The notes: generated by a model not told the origin, from the sequence alone. 64,000 nucleotides of DNA from Inhella sp. (GCF_027532025.1 NZ_JAPZSY010000006.1:1-64000), one strand, 5' to 3'. Counted from the first letter of the stretch, positions 43,710-54,352 are shown. Numbers and translations: made by a program.

Positions 43710-44959
43710 CGCCCCGGTCGTTTGCCGAACTGGGCTTGCCGCCGTCCGTGCTCAACGCGGCCCGTGAGGCGGGCTTCATCGAGCCCACGCCCATCCAGGT
43801 CGCCGCCATCCCCCCGGGGTTGGCGGGCCGCGACGTGCTGGCGCTGGCGGAAACCGGTTCGGGCAAGACGGCGGCCTTTGCCTTGCCGCTGCTGGCCATG
43901 GCCCTTGAGGCTCCTGCGGCCGCGGGGCCCCGTGGCTTGGTGCTGGCCCCCACGCGCGAGCTGGCGGTGCAAACCGCCGAAACCCTGAGGGGCCTGGCCG
44001 CTGCGTTGCCGCGGCGGCTCAAGATCGGCCTGGCCTTTGGCGGCGTTTCCATCAACCCGCAGCTCATGGCCCTGCGCGGCGGCTGTGACTTGATGGTGGC
44101 CACGCCGGGTCGGTTGCTCGACCTGATCGACCACAACGGTCTCACCCTGGCGCATGTGCGCACCCTGGTGCTGGACGAGGCCGACCGCTTGTTGGCGGCT
44201 GGCTTCGAGGCCGAGTGGCGGCGCATCGAGGGCCTGCTGCCCGCAACTCGGCAGACGGGGCTGTTCAGCGCCACGTTCCCCGCAGCCTTGCAGGGCTTGG
44301 CCGAGGGGCTGCTGCGCGACCCACTGCGCATCGCCTTGGCCAGTGCGCCGCCCGACATCCGGCAACGCTGCATCCAGGTGGATGCAGCGCAGCGCACGCC
44401 GCTGCTGCGCCACCTGCTGGCCACCGAAGGCTGGCAGCGCGTCATCGTCTTCGTGGCCACGCGGTATGCCGCTGAGCACGTGTCCGACAAGCTGTGGGCT
44501 CATGGCATCCAGGCGGCGGCCTTGCACGGCGAGCTCAGCCAAGGGGGCCGGGCCGAGGTGCTGGCGGCCCTGCAGTCAGGCCGGGTGCGGGTGCTGGTGG
44601 CCACCGACGTGGCGGCGCGCGGTCTGCACATCCCGGCCTTGGACGCGGTGGTGAACCATGAGTTGCCCCGCTCGGCGGCCGATTACACGCACCGCATCGG
44701 GCGCACCGGCCGAATGGGGCATGCCGGCACGGCGGTCAGCTTCGTTTGCGCCGACAGCCCCACCAACGCCGAGTCGCACTTCCGCCTCATCGAAAAGCGC
44801 CAGGGACAACGTGTGCCGCGCGAGCAGGTGCGCGGCTTCGAGCCCCGGGCCGTGGCCTCGGAGATGCAGGCCACCGGCGGCATCGAGGGCCGGCGCCCGA
44901 GCAAGAAGGACAAACTGCGGGCCGCCGGCCTGCATCCACCCAACGGGAGCACCGCATGA
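43706..44959 (+). CDS. rhlE: DEAD-box RNA helicase (RhlE-like)
   Basis: A 417-residue helicase with the Q motif (FIEPTPIQVAAIPPGLAGRD), Walker A AETGSGKTAAF, LDEADRLLAAGF (DEAD), SATFP, and the C-terminal HRIGRTGRMG. It unwinds RNA in ribosome assembly or decay. The charged C terminus with RPSKKDKLRA resembles RhlE. Its start overlaps the truncated VOC gene and its stop overlaps the next gene, both as ATGA. Confidence 0.92.
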   Translation: MTPRSFAELGLPPSVLNAAREAGFIEPTPIQVAAIPPGLAGRDVLALAETGSGKTAAFALPLLAMALEAPAAAGPRGLVLAPTRELAVQTAETLRGLAAALPRRLKIGLAFGGVSINPQLMALRGGCDLMVATPGRLLDLIDHNGLTLAHVRTLVLDEADRLLAAGFEAEWRRIEGLLPATRQTGLFSATFPAALQGLAEGLLRDPLRIALASAPPDIRQRCIQVDAAQRTPLLRHLLATEGWQRVIVFVATRYAAEHVSDKLWAHGIQAAALHGELSQGGRAEVLAALQSGRVRVLVATDVAARGLHIPALDAVVNHELPRSAADYTHRIGRTGRMGHAGTAVSFVCADSPTNAESHFRLIEKRQGQRVPREQVRGFEPRAVASEMQATGGIEGRRPSKKDKLRAAGLHPPNGSTA

Positions 44960-45801
44960 GACCTGGGCATCGATGGCGGCATGGGCTCGTCGCCTGGGCC
45001 TTCTGGGGCGCGGGCTTGGCCCAGGCCTGCACCCTCACCATGGGTTACCGGCCCGAAGCCCGACCGCCCTTGATGGCCGAGGCGCCCGACGACTCGGGCG
45101 TGTACCTGGAACTCTTCACGCGTGCGGCCAAACGCATCGGCTGCGACTTGCGCGTCGAGCGCCTGCCCAAGCTGCGCATGATCGAGGCCCTCAAGCGCGG
45201 CGAGGTGGACTTCTACCCCGGCATGGATTTCGACGACGAGCGCAACACCTACCTGCTGTTCATGTCCAACGGCTTGCCGGGGGGATTGGTCGGCGTTTCG
45301 CGCCCCGACCTGCCCGAGGTGACCCACCTGCGCCAGTTGGCCGGCCGCCGGCTGTTGCGCAACCCCGGTCAGCCGCAGTACCTGGAGGACCTGACGGAGG
45401 CCGAGCGCGCCGCCATTCCCATCGAAAAGGTGGTGTCGGCCTCGCTGCAGCGGGGTGTGGAAATGCTGTTGCGCGAGCGGGGCGACTTTTACGTCTACAG
45501 CCAGTTGTCGGTCGATCACCTGCTGCGCATGCGGCCCGAATGGCGCAGCCAGCTCAAGGTGCACCGGCGTTGCTGCGGGGGCGACAGCCGCTACCACGCG
45601 GCCTTTGCCAAGGCCTCGCCCCACATGCGCTTGGAGCCCAACCCCCACTTCCGATCCGACCAACCCGAGGGGGCCGACAACCAGCGGGTGCGGGCCGCGC
45701 CTGGCAGCGTGGCCCAACGCTTCGCGCAGGCCTTGGAGCGCATGACCAAGGCGGGCGAGGTGCAGCAGCTGCTCGAAGCCGCGAAGGGCCCGGCGGACTG
45801 A
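44956..45801 (+). CDS. Periplasmic solute-binding protein (SBP_bac_3-like)
   Basis: A 281-residue protein with a signal peptide (GLVAWAFWGAGLAQA, then a Cys). TMGYRPEARPPLMAE and GVYLELFTRAAKRIGCDLRVERLPKLRMIEAL follow the amino-acid-binding family pattern. It has no transporter genes beside it, like many orphan family 3 binding proteins. Ligand unknown. Coupled to rhlE by ATGA. Confidence 0.75.
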   Translation: MRPGHRWRHGLVAWAFWGAGLAQACTLTMGYRPEARPPLMAEAPDDSGVYLELFTRAAKRIGCDLRVERLPKLRMIEALKRGEVDFYPGMDFDDERNTYLLFMSNGLPGGLVGVSRPDLPEVTHLRQLAGRRLLRNPGQPQYLEDLTEAERAAIPIEKVVSASLQRGVEMLLRERGDFYVYSQLSVDHLLRMRPEWRSQLKVHRRCCGGDSRYHAAFAKASPHMRLEPNPHFRSDQPEGADNQRVRAAPGSVAQRFAQALERMTKAGEVQQLLEAAKGPAD

Positions 45802-45831
45802 GCGGGGTGGATCAGGGCGGGGCCGGCCGCT

Positions 45832-46323
45832 TCAATCCGGGGCGGGCAGGGCCAGTTGCTGCGCCACGGCCAGGCATTGCTGGATGTGCATCTCGCACAC
45901 GGCCTTGAGAGCGGTGTAGGTCAACAGGGCCGACACCGCCTGCCCGGCCAGCGGCACGAACTTGGCGGCTTGCTGGGTGGTCAGCCGCACGCCCACCACC
46001 TGCAGAAGCTTCATCACCAAGTCGCGCGTCACGAGCCGTCCGATGAGCAGGCTGCCCCCCGTGGAGATGGCCTTGTAGACGACCACGCGGCGGTCGGGCG
46101 CCAGGCGCTCCACCTGCTCGGGGCTCAGGCCGAAGGCCTGGCTGATTTGCGGCAGCACGCGCATTAGAACGGCCACGTCGGTGGCCCAGTCCAAGCCGGG
46201 CAAGGGCACCACCGCCACCCCGGCGGCCATCAGCGCGCGCTTGCGCACCAGCCGGCGGCTCTGCTCGAGGGCGGCTTGCAGGTGGGCGGGCAGTGGAGCT
46301 TGGGGGGGCTGGGCCATGCGCAT
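45832..46323 (-). CDS. Small membrane protein, DUF697-like
   Basis: A 163-residue protein. RALMAAGVAVVPLPGLDWATDVAVLMRVLPQI resembles the start of DUF697 proteins, and two hydrophobic helices follow (VGVRLTTQQAAKFVPLAGQAV, ALLTYTALKAV). Function unknown. GGAGG (46334-46338 on the minus strand) lies 10 bases before ATG 46323 inside a hairpin. It is the last gene of the exporter cluster. Confidence 0.6.
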   Translation of the reverse strand: MRMAQPPQAPLPAHLQAALEQSRRLVRKRALMAAGVAVVPLPGLDWATDVAVLMRVLPQISQAFGLSPEQVERLAPDRRVVVYKAISTGGSLLIGRLVTRDLVMKLLQVVGVRLTTQQAAKFVPLAGQAVSALLTYTALKAVCEMHIQQCLAVAQQLALPAPD

Positions 46324-46329
46324 GAACAA

Positions 46330-46349
46330 GGGGCCTCCGAAGAGGCCCC
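46330..46349 (-). promoter_or_regulatory. Hairpin between natB and the DUF697-like gene
   Basis: Perfect 8-bp stem GGGGCCTC/GAGGCCCC with a four-base loop. On the minus strand its second arm contains the GGAGG ribosome site of the next gene, so it may act as a weak terminator of natB or hold down translation. Confidence 0.5.
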
Positions 46350-46378
46350 CGAACTGTAGGTGCCGAGCGATGCCCCTT

Positions 46379-47601
46379 TCAGCGGCTGGCGGCGGCTCGC
46401 ATCTCGCGGGCCACGTACCAGACGCTGACCCCCGCGATGGCCGCTGCAGCCAGCAGCGGGGGCAGCACGCGCGCCAGACCCAGCGCTTCGCCCTTGAGCA
46501 CCAACATCATCTGCTGGTACTGGGCCAAGCCCGGAACCCAGTAGTGCCAGGCGGCGTCGGCGCCCGGGTTCAGCATCGGGATCAGTGGCACCAGGCTGAA
46601 CACCATGAGCACCAGGTTGGCGCTGGCCTGGGCCTCCTTGAAGGTCTTGGTGCGGATGGCCATGGCCATCAACAGCCCGCCCGCGGCGATGGCCAGGGGC
46701 GCCAGCAGGGCGGTAAAGAGGCTGGCCTCCTGCCAGCCGAAGCGGAACTGCGCGGCCAGGGCATCGCTCTTGATGAGCCACTGCCCGGGCAGGAAGCCGA
46801 AGGCCGACAAGGCGGCCACGGCTGCCCCCATGAGCGCCACCGCCATCCATTTGCCCAGGGTGATGGCGTGGTGGCTGGTCGGGTTGGTCAGCAAGGGCTC
46901 CAGCGAGCCGCGCTCGCGCTCACCGCTGGTGGCGTCCAGCGCGGCGGCCAAGCAGCCGTAGAGCACCGGCATGATGAGCACGAAGGGCACGATGCTGGTG
47001 ATGCGCGTGGCGCGGGCACCGGGGCTGGCGAGGTCGCGTTCGGTCATTTGCACCGGCTGCATCACCTCGGGCGACACGCCGCGCAGCAGGAGCTGCAGCT
47101 GGGCGCGCTCGCTGCCGAAGTTGCGCACCAGGTTCGCGACGGCGCCTGAGCCCACCTGGGCCCGCATGTTGGCGCTGTCGGTCACCACCTCCACCGTGGG
47201 CTGATCGCCGCGCGCCAGCTCGGCCTCGAAGTCGGCCGGGATGACGAGGACGGGCGAGCCCAACGTGCCGCTGCGCAGCTTTTTCTCGTAGGCCTCTTCA
47301 GGGCCCGCGCCGTCGAGCTTGACGAGGGTGTAGTTCTGCCGCTCGATGAAGTTGACCAAGGTCGGGCCGTGGGCGGCGCCGTAGACGTGGACCTCGCGTT
47401 TCTCAAACTGGGCTTCGAACTGGGCGATCAGTGCGCTCAGCGCGAACAGCATGATCGGGCCGACCAAGATGCCGGGCAGCACCATGCGCATCAGGGTGCG
47501 GCGGTCGCGCAGGGCGTCCACCAGCTCCTTGATGAAGACGATGACGATGTGGTTCAGCACACCAGCGTTGGGGTGCGTCACCGCTTGGTTGAGGGTGCGG
47601 C

Positions 47602-47605
<4 letters not shown>
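46379..47605 (-). CDS. natB: ABC-2 type exporter permease (NatB-like)
   Basis: A 408-residue permease with one N-terminal helix (LMRMVLPGILVGPIMLFALSALIA), a large extracytoplasmic domain and five C-terminal helices. TSIVPFVLIMPVLYGCLAAALDATSGERERGSLEPLLTN-type text, given here only by position (about residues 225-265), is characteristic of NatB. NatAB exports sodium in Bacillus; the substrate here is not established. The start overlaps natA by ATGA. Confidence 0.82.
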
Positions 47606-48392
<787 letters not shown>

Positions 48393-48396
<4 letters not shown>

Positions 48397-49922
48397 TTCG
48401 AACCCTCCGGTTGGTTCTTCTTGACGGGCGGCAGCTCGGGGTTGGGCGGCACGTAGGCCAGGGGCCGCGGCATGGTGGCGGCGCAGTCCAGCTTCACGGC
48501 CAGGGCCTCGGCATCGCTCTTCGCTTCGATGAAGCGGGCCACCACGTCGCGCATGCAAGGCAGGTTGGTCACGCCATGGCCGGCGGCCGGCACCACCACG
48601 TGTCGCGCTTGGGCGCCCAGCGCGGCGGTCACGCGCTCGCCGTGGCGGGGCGGGGTCACGGGGTCGGCGCCACCGCTGGTCAACATCACGGGCGCGGTGG
48701 CGGGCGGCACGGTGTAGAAGGCCGGGTCCACGGTGCCGCGCGGCCAGTTGGCGCAGATGCGCTCGTAGCGGCGACGGTCGAAATCGCTGAAGTCGCGGCC
48801 GGGGGCGTCGCGGTTGTCGGCCACGCGGGGCAGGTCTTCGGCGCAGACCACCGAGAAGTGCATGCCCGCGGCCAAGCCGCCCCGTCGGCCCCCGCCCAGC
48901 CCGTTGGACAGCGCCAGCAGGCTGTTGAAGTCGCCCTGAGCCGCCGCAGCGATGGCCGCGGGGACGGCGGCCGACAGCGCCGGCATGTAGAGCGGCGGCC
49001 GCACCGCGCTGATCACGTGCTGGCGGTCCAGCGTCACGGTGGCGGCCTTGCCCGTCAGGGGGTGGCGCAGCTCCACCCGCCGGGGCAAACCGGCCAGCAC
49101 CTGCTGCCATTGCTCGGCCAGCTTGGGGTAAGCGGCTTGGCAGCCGGGCTGGGCCTGGCAACTGGCCAGCAGCGCGTCCAGCGCGGCCTGGGTGTCGGTG
49201 CTGAAGCTCTTGGGCAGCGCGATGTCGGGTGGGGCCAGGCCGTCGAGCACGTTGCGGCGCACCGCCTGAGGGAACAGGCGCTGGTACTCCAGGCCGGCGC
49301 GCGTGCCGTAGCTGGCCCCGATCAGGTTCCAGTGCGGCACGCCCAGGGCTTGGCGCACGGCGTCCAGGTCCTGCATGGCGAGGGTGGTGGTGTAGAAGCG
49401 CAAGTCGCCGTGCGGCAGCTTCATCAGGCGCTCGCGGCAGCGGTCGATCAAGGCGTACTGCTGCTCCAGGTCGAGCAGGGCCTCCAGGCCGCGGTACGGC
49501 TCCTCTTCCTCTTTGCACTCCAGCGGGGCGCTTTCGCCCGTGCCGCGTTGGTCGACGAACACCAGGTCGCGCCGTTGGTTCAAGCGGCTGAAGCGAGGCG
49601 CGATCAGCGGGGCCATTTCCGCGGCCGCTTGGCCCGGGCCGCCGGCCAGGATGGTGACGGCGTCGGGCAGCTTGTTGCGCGCCAGCGCGGGCACCACCAC
49701 CACGCGCAGCTGGATCTGCGGGCCCTGTGGCCGGGCGGGGTCCAAGGGGCGCGCCAAGGTGCCGCATTGCAACTCGGTGGGGTAGCCGGGCAGGCGGCAG
49801 CCCTTGAGCGTGAGCGTGGGCGCGGCGGCGGCATCGGCGGCGGCCAGGCTGGCCAGCACGGCCACCAGCATCGCGGTTGGCACGCCCAGGCGCTGAGGCA
49901 AGCAAAGACGGGCAGGTTTCAT
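48393..49922 (-). CDS. Exported alpha/beta-hydrolase, proline-iminopeptidase/tripeptidyl-aminopeptidase type
   Basis: A 509-residue hydrolase with a signal peptide (AMLVAVLASLAAADAAAA). The catalytic serine is in LIGASYGTRAGLEYQR, DQRGTGESAPLEC is the oxyanion region, Asp is in TSGGADPVTPPRHGE and His in VPAAGHGV. The TAP-like C-terminal domain is present. It likely trims peptides outside the cytoplasm. GGAGG upstream supports ATG 49922. Association with a NatAB-type exporter is conserved in this order but its meaning is unclear. Confidence 0.85.
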
Positions 49923-50126
49923 GGGCGGGGGCCCTCCAAGGTCGTCGAAGTGGGGCGGATTATTCGGGTCGGTGGCGATGCGCGGCGCCCTGCGTCGGCG
50001 AATGGCCCATCCGACGGGCAGACGGCTGTCTTGAGCGCACGAGTGGCGCCCCTGCGACTTCGGGGTGGCCGGCATCCGGACGCCTTCTTACACTGCGCCG
50101 GTCGATCGAACAGCCAAGGGGATGGA

Positions 50127-52463
50127 TTGGGCCGCAACGAGCCACGACGACTGCCGCTGGTGCTGACCCTGACGGGCGGCGCCTTGGCCTGGGCCCTGTG
50201 GGCCTGGGCCGCCGCCGATCCCCAAGCCCCCTGGGCCGAGTGGGCCGACAACGCGCACTGGACGGTGGCCTACGCCACGGCCGCCTGGGTGGCTTGGCTG
50301 GGCGTCGGGCGGGCCGATTGGGCGCTGGACAACCGGGCGCGCCGCACCTTTGCGGTGTCTTTGCTGCTGCTGATGTTCGGGCAACTGGCGTACGCCGTTC
50401 AGCTGGTCTTCGACTGGTGGCCGCCGGTGGCGCCGTCGGACCTCTTCTTCCTGGCCCTGGGCCTGGGCTTCTTGCTGGGCTTCCTGGGGTTGTTGGAGGA
50501 CCCAGCCAAGCCGCCGGTGTGGCGCCGTGTGGGCTTGGACGTGCTGGGCGGCGCCACGGCCGCCTTGGCGTTTGCGCTCACCCTGTACCTGCCGCGCGCG
50601 CCCAGCGGCTCGGCCTGGCTGGTGGCTGCATCGGCCGCCTACCCGGTGGTGATGGTCAGTGCGGCGGTCACCACCGTCATTGCCATGCTGCACCAGCGCC
50701 AGCGCCCGAGTTGGGCCGGCACGCTCATCGGGCTGGGTTTGGTGGGCCAAGCCACGGGATGGATGGCCTGGAACGTGGGCCTGCTGGGCGGCTCGGTGGC
50801 GAACGGGTCGCTCTTGAGCCTGTGGTTTTCGGGCTCGGCCTTGCTGCTGGGCCTGGGCTCGGCGGGCTTGCGCACCGACATCAACCGCGACCCGGCTTAC
50901 GACCGCCTGTGCGAGGGCGCGCTGCGCCTGTTGCCGCTCACCATGGTGGGCCTGGCCTCGGCGGCCTTGGGCTTGCTGGTGCTGACCGACCGCCTGGGCG
51001 ACACGCCGCGCGGCGTGCTCGTGGTGCTGGGCTTGGTCATCCTGCTGCTGGCCGTGCTGCGTCAGACCCAACAGCTCGGCGACCGCGACCGTCTCTTGGA
51101 GGCCGAGCGCGCCGTCGCCGAAAGCCGCGCCGCCCTGGAGCATCAAGCGCAGCACGACGCGCTGACCGGCTTGCCCAACCTGCAGCTGCTGCGCGACCGC
51201 GCCGAGCGCGCCATGGCCATGGCTGCGCGCCAGCGCCACCGGGTGGCGCTGCTGTTCATCGACCTCGACCAGTTCAAAGAGGTCAACGACACCTTGGGCC
51301 ACGCAGCGGGCGACGCCTTGCTGCAGCACCTGGCGCACGAATTGCAAGGCCTGCTGCGTCAGGCCGACACCGTGGCGCGCCAGGGGGGCGACGAGTTCTG
51401 CATCGTGCTGCCCGAGGTGCAGGACCAGAACGAGGTGGCCACCGTGGCCGAAAAGGTGATGGCCCTGTCGCAGCGCAGTGTGGCCATCGAGGGCCACGAC
51501 CTGCCCTTGCACTTGTCGGTCGGCATCGCGCTGTTCCCCGACAACGCGGCCGACTTCAACACCCTGATGCAGGCGGCCGACACCGCCATGTACCGCGCCA
51601 AGGCGGCAGGCCGCCAGGGCTACCGCTTCTACGACCCGGCCATGAACGCCGAGGCCGTGGCCCGGATGCAATTGCGCTCGCGCCTGAGCAAGGCGCTGGA
51701 GCGAGGTGAGCTGTCGCTGCGCTACCAGCCGCAGGTGGATTTGGCCAGTGGCCGCGTCGTGGGCGTGGAGACGCTGATGCGTTGGAACTCGGCGGAGTGG
51801 GGCCCCGTTTCACCCGCGCAATTCATCCCGGTGGCCGAGGACAGCGGGCTCATCGTCGAAATGGGCGCCTGGGCCCTGTTCGAGTCCTGCCGCCAGGCGT
51901 CCACCTGGATGGGCATGGGCTTGCCGCTGTTGCGGGTGGCCGTCAACATCAGCGTGCTGCAGTTCCGCCGCTCCCGTTTGGACGAGCAGGTGACCGAAGC
52001 CCTGGCGCTCACCGGCTTGCCCGCCGAGTGCTTGGAGCTGGAGGTCACCGAGTCGGTCATGATGCAAGAGCAGGACGCTGTCATCGCCACGCTCGACCGC
52101 CTGGGGGCGATGGGCATCGGGCTGTCCATCGACGACTTCGGCACCGGCTACTCCAGCCTTAGCTACCTCAAGCGGCTGCGCGTCAACAAGCTGAAGATCG
52201 ACCAAAGCTTCGTGCGCGACGCCACCGAAAGCGAGGGCGCGGCCGGCATCGTGCGCGCCGTCGTGCAAATGGCCAAGGCCTTGGGCTTGAGCACCCTGGC
52301 CGAGGGCGTGGAGACCGAAGCGCAGCGAGACTTGCTGATCGCCTGCGGCTGTGAAGGCGCCCAGGGCTATTTGTTCGCCAAGCCACTGACCGCCGACGAA
52401 CTCACCACCTGGTTGCGTCAGCAGCCCCCCCTCCCGACACCCCCTGAAACGACCCGCTCATGA
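50127..52463 (+). CDS. Membrane-bound GGDEF-EAL cyclic-di-GMP protein
   Basis: A 778-residue protein. The first 320 residues hold eight or nine helices. A GGDEF domain follows, with active-site ARQGGDEFCI and the inhibitory RxxD site RQAD five residues before it. The EAL domain has ETLMRW, DDFGTGYSSLSYL and KIDQSFVRD, so both synthesis and breakdown of c-di-GMP look possible. No ATG fits; TTG 50127 is chosen because AAGGGG (50116-50121) is five bases upstream. Coupled by ATGA to the GST gene. Confidence 0.9.
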   Translation: MGRNEPRRLPLVLTLTGGALAWALWAWAAADPQAPWAEWADNAHWTVAYATAAWVAWLGVGRADWALDNRARRTFAVSLLLLMFGQLAYAVQLVFDWWPPVAPSDLFFLALGLGFLLGFLGLLEDPAKPPVWRRVGLDVLGGATAALAFALTLYLPRAPSGSAWLVAASAAYPVVMVSAAVTTVIAMLHQRQRPSWAGTLIGLGLVGQATGWMAWNVGLLGGSVANGSLLSLWFSGSALLLGLGSAGLRTDINRDPAYDRLCEGALRLLPLTMVGLASAALGLLVLTDRLGDTPRGVLVVLGLVILLLAVLRQTQQLGDRDRLLEAERAVAESRAALEHQAQHDALTGLPNLQLLRDRAERAMAMAARQRHRVALLFIDLDQFKEVNDTLGHAAGDALLQHLAHELQGLLRQADTVARQGGDEFCIVLPEVQDQNEVATVAEKVMALSQRSVAIEGHDLPLHLSVGIALFPDNAADFNTLMQAADTAMYRAKAAGRQGYRFYDPAMNAEAVARMQLRSRLSKALERGELSLRYQPQVDLASGRVVGVETLMRWNSAEWGPVSPAQFIPVAEDSGLIVEMGAWALFESCRQASTWMGMGLPLLRVAVNISVLQFRRSRLDEQVTEALALTGLPAECLELEVTESVMMQEQDAVIATLDRLGAMGIGLSIDDFGTGYSSLSYLKRLRVNKLKIDQSFVRDATESEGAAGIVRAVVQMAKALGLSTLAEGVETEAQRDLLIACGCEGAQGYLFAKPLTADELTTWLRQQPPLPTPPETTRS

Positions 52464-53068
52464 AGCTTTACTACGCCCCTGCAGCTTGCTCCCTGTCGCC
52501 CCACATCGTTCTGCTGGAGTCGGGCCTGCCGTTCGAGACGGTGCGCGTCAGCACCAAGAGCCACAAAACGGCCGACGGCGGCGACTTTCACGCCATCAAC
52601 GACAAGGGCTACGTGCCGGTGCTGGAGCTCGACGACGGCGAGCGCCTCACCGAAGGCCCGGCCATCGTCCAGTGGATCGCCGACCAAGTGCCGGACCAAC
52701 ACCTCGCACCGCCCAACGGCACTTTGGCCCGCGCGCGCTTGCAGGAGTGGCTGAACTTCATCACCAGCGAACTGCACAAGGGCTTCGGGCCTTTGTTCTA
52801 CCCAGCCTACGACGCAGCGGCCAAGGCCGTGGCAGCCGAATCCCTGAAAAAGCGCCTGAGCTGGACCGACGCCCGCCTTGCGGGCCGCGAGTTCTTGTTG
52901 GACAGCGGCTTCAGCGTGGCCGATGCCTACCTGTTCACCGTGCTGGGTTGGGGCCACTACGTCGGCCTGAACCTGGCCGACTGGCCGAACCTGGCCGCCT
53001 ATCACGCGCGCATCGCGGCCCGTCCGGCCGTGCAGGCGGCGCTCAAGGCCGAGGGCCTGTTGAAGTGA
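52460..53068 (+). CDS. gstA: Glutathione S-transferase
   Basis: A 202-residue beta-class GST. KLYYAPAACSLSPHIVLLE carries the catalytic cysteine, GYVPVLELDDGERLTEGPAIVQWIAD the glutathione-binding Pro/Glu region, and FSVADAYLFTVLGW the N-capping box. It conjugates glutathione to electrophiles. Overlaps the GGDEF-EAL stop. Confidence 0.94.
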   Translation: MKLYYAPAACSLSPHIVLLESGLPFETVRVSTKSHKTADGGDFHAINDKGYVPVLELDDGERLTEGPAIVQWIADQVPDQHLAPPNGTLARARLQEWLNFITSELHKGFGPLFYPAYDAAAKAVAAESLKKRLSWTDARLAGREFLLDSGFSVADAYLFTVLGWGHYVGLNLADWPNLAAYHARIAARPAVQAALKAEGLLK

Positions 53069-53081
53069 TCGCGGTGGGCGC

Positions 53082-53128
53082 CTAGGCGTCTGCGCGACAG
53101 CCTGCGTTTCTGCCGCGCAGCCTGCTAG
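53082..53128. repeat. Palindromic repeat related to the 43-kb element ends
   Basis: CTAGGCGTCTGCGCGACAG (53082-53100) pairs with CTGCCGCGCAGCCTGCTAG (53110-53128) at 15 of 19 positions. Both arms resemble the CTAGGAGTCTGCGCGGCAG ends at 43129 and 43392. It sits between the convergent gstA and TPR genes and may also end transcription. Confidence 0.7.
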
Positions 53129-54147
53129 GACCGGTACCCCGGTCCCTCGTCCAGCGCGCGGGGCAGGCGGGTCAGGGCGGTGGCGCCGCCGGCGCCGGCT
53201 TGGCGTTCCACGTCGGCCTGCAGCTCCACCACCCGCCACAGGTGGTGCAGCGCCTGCTGGGCGTCCCCCTGGCGTTCCAACAGCTTGGCCAGCTGCAGGT
53301 GGGCGCGGCGCTGCTCGGCCTTGGATTGGATGCGCTCGGCCAGGGCCAGGCCGTGGCGGGTGCTGCGGATGGCGGCCGCCTCGTCGCCGCGCACCAGCGC
53401 GATCTCCGTCCAGGTGCGGCTCGCGGCGGCTTCCAGCCAGTGGTGTTGCAACTGGCTGGCCAGGTTGAGCGCCAGTCGGCAGTCGGCCACGGCCAGCGGC
53501 ACTTGGCCGCGCGCCAGCGCCGTTTGCGCCAGGTGCCAATGCGCCTCGGCCTCGAACTCGCGGTGGCCGCCGCGCCGGGCCGCGGCCAGGCCGTGGGCGA
53601 ACTGGCGTTCGGCGTCCTCGAGCTGTTGGCTTTCGAGGTGCCCCACCCCCAGGTTGATGGCGACCTTGGCGGCCAGGTAGCTGTCGTCCAGGCCCGCCAG
53701 GCGCTGCAAGGCGTCGCGGTGCCAGCGCAAGCCGGTGCTCCAGGCGCCCATCGCGTAGTGGATCTGCCCCAGGCCGATGCGGGCCGAGATGCCCAGGTGC
53801 GCGTCGTGCGCTGCTTCGGCCCAGTCCAGCGCCCGCGACCAATGCTCGGTCGCGTCCAGGTAGTGGCCCTGTTGGTAGGCCAGTCGGCCCTGGGCTTCGG
53901 CCACGCGGGCGGCTTGCAGCGGCATTTGTGCCGGGTCGGCTTCCAGCGCGGCGCGTTGGAGCTCGCCCTGCAACTCCAGGGCGCGGCCGCGGTGTTCCAG
54001 CAGGTGAAAGCGCAGCACCAGAGCGTCCAACGCGCCGGCCCGGTTGCCCTGGGCGCGGCCCTGCTGCTCCTGCTGCGTCAGCCAGGCCAGCACCCAGCGT
54101 GGGTGCCGGGCGGCCGCGCGCGTCAGGCGCTCCAACAGGCGGGTCAT
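53125..54147 (-). CDS. TPR-repeat protein of unknown function
   Basis: About 340 residues, almost wholly helical repeat. Units include RLAYQQGHYLDATEHWSRAL, ARIGLGQIHYAMGAWSTGLR, VAINLGVGHLESQQLEDAER and HLQLAKLLERQGDAQQALHH, spaced 35-40 residues as in tetratricopeptides. No enzymatic domain and no signal peptide are seen. The arrangement resembles the sensor half of TPR-diguanylate cyclases, but no cyclase follows. I prefer ATG 54147; upstream starts run into the nagK promoter. Confidence 0.7.
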   Translation of the reverse strand: MTRLLERLTRAAARHPRWVLAWLTQQEQQGRAQGNRAGALDALVLRFHLLEHRGRALELQGELQRAALEADPAQMPLQAARVAEAQGRLAYQQGHYLDATEHWSRALDWAEAAHDAHLGISARIGLGQIHYAMGAWSTGLRWHRDALQRLAGLDDSYLAAKVAINLGVGHLESQQLEDAERQFAHGLAAARRGGHREFEAEAHWHLAQTALARGQVPLAVADCRLALNLASQLQHHWLEAAASRTWTEIALVRGDEAAAIRSTRHGLALAERIQSKAEQRRAHLQLAKLLERQGDAQQALHHLWRVVELQADVERQAGAGGATALTRLPRALDEGPGYRS

Positions 54148-54305
54148 GGCGGCGGCCTTGGCGGGGAAGTGCGTGCTCACGGGACGAAGAACAACAACCG
54201 GGGCTGAAGCCCTGAGGATAGCGGGTCCACCCGACTGGTCTGCGGGTGGCACGGGCGGGCACACTGTCAGGGCGGTTGCAACGGCCTGCGACTTCATTCC
54301 ACTCA

Positions 54306-54347
54306 AATACCAATTGACCACGCTTCTTGTTGGTATTAGAGTGGTAT
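54306..54347 (+). promoter_or_regulatory. nagK promoter with overlapping GntR-type operators
   Basis: TTGACC (54314-54319), 17 bp, TAGAGT (54337-54342) is a good sigma-70 pair. AATACCAA (54306-54313) and TTGGTATT (54330-54337) form an inverted repeat, and TGGTAT recurs at 54331 and 54342 (11 bp apart), covering the -10. The HutC-type regulator encoded by the second gene of the operon is the obvious ligand-controlled repressor. The predicted transcript start is within a few bases of ATG 54353. Confidence 0.7.
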
Positions 54348-54352
54348 CCATT

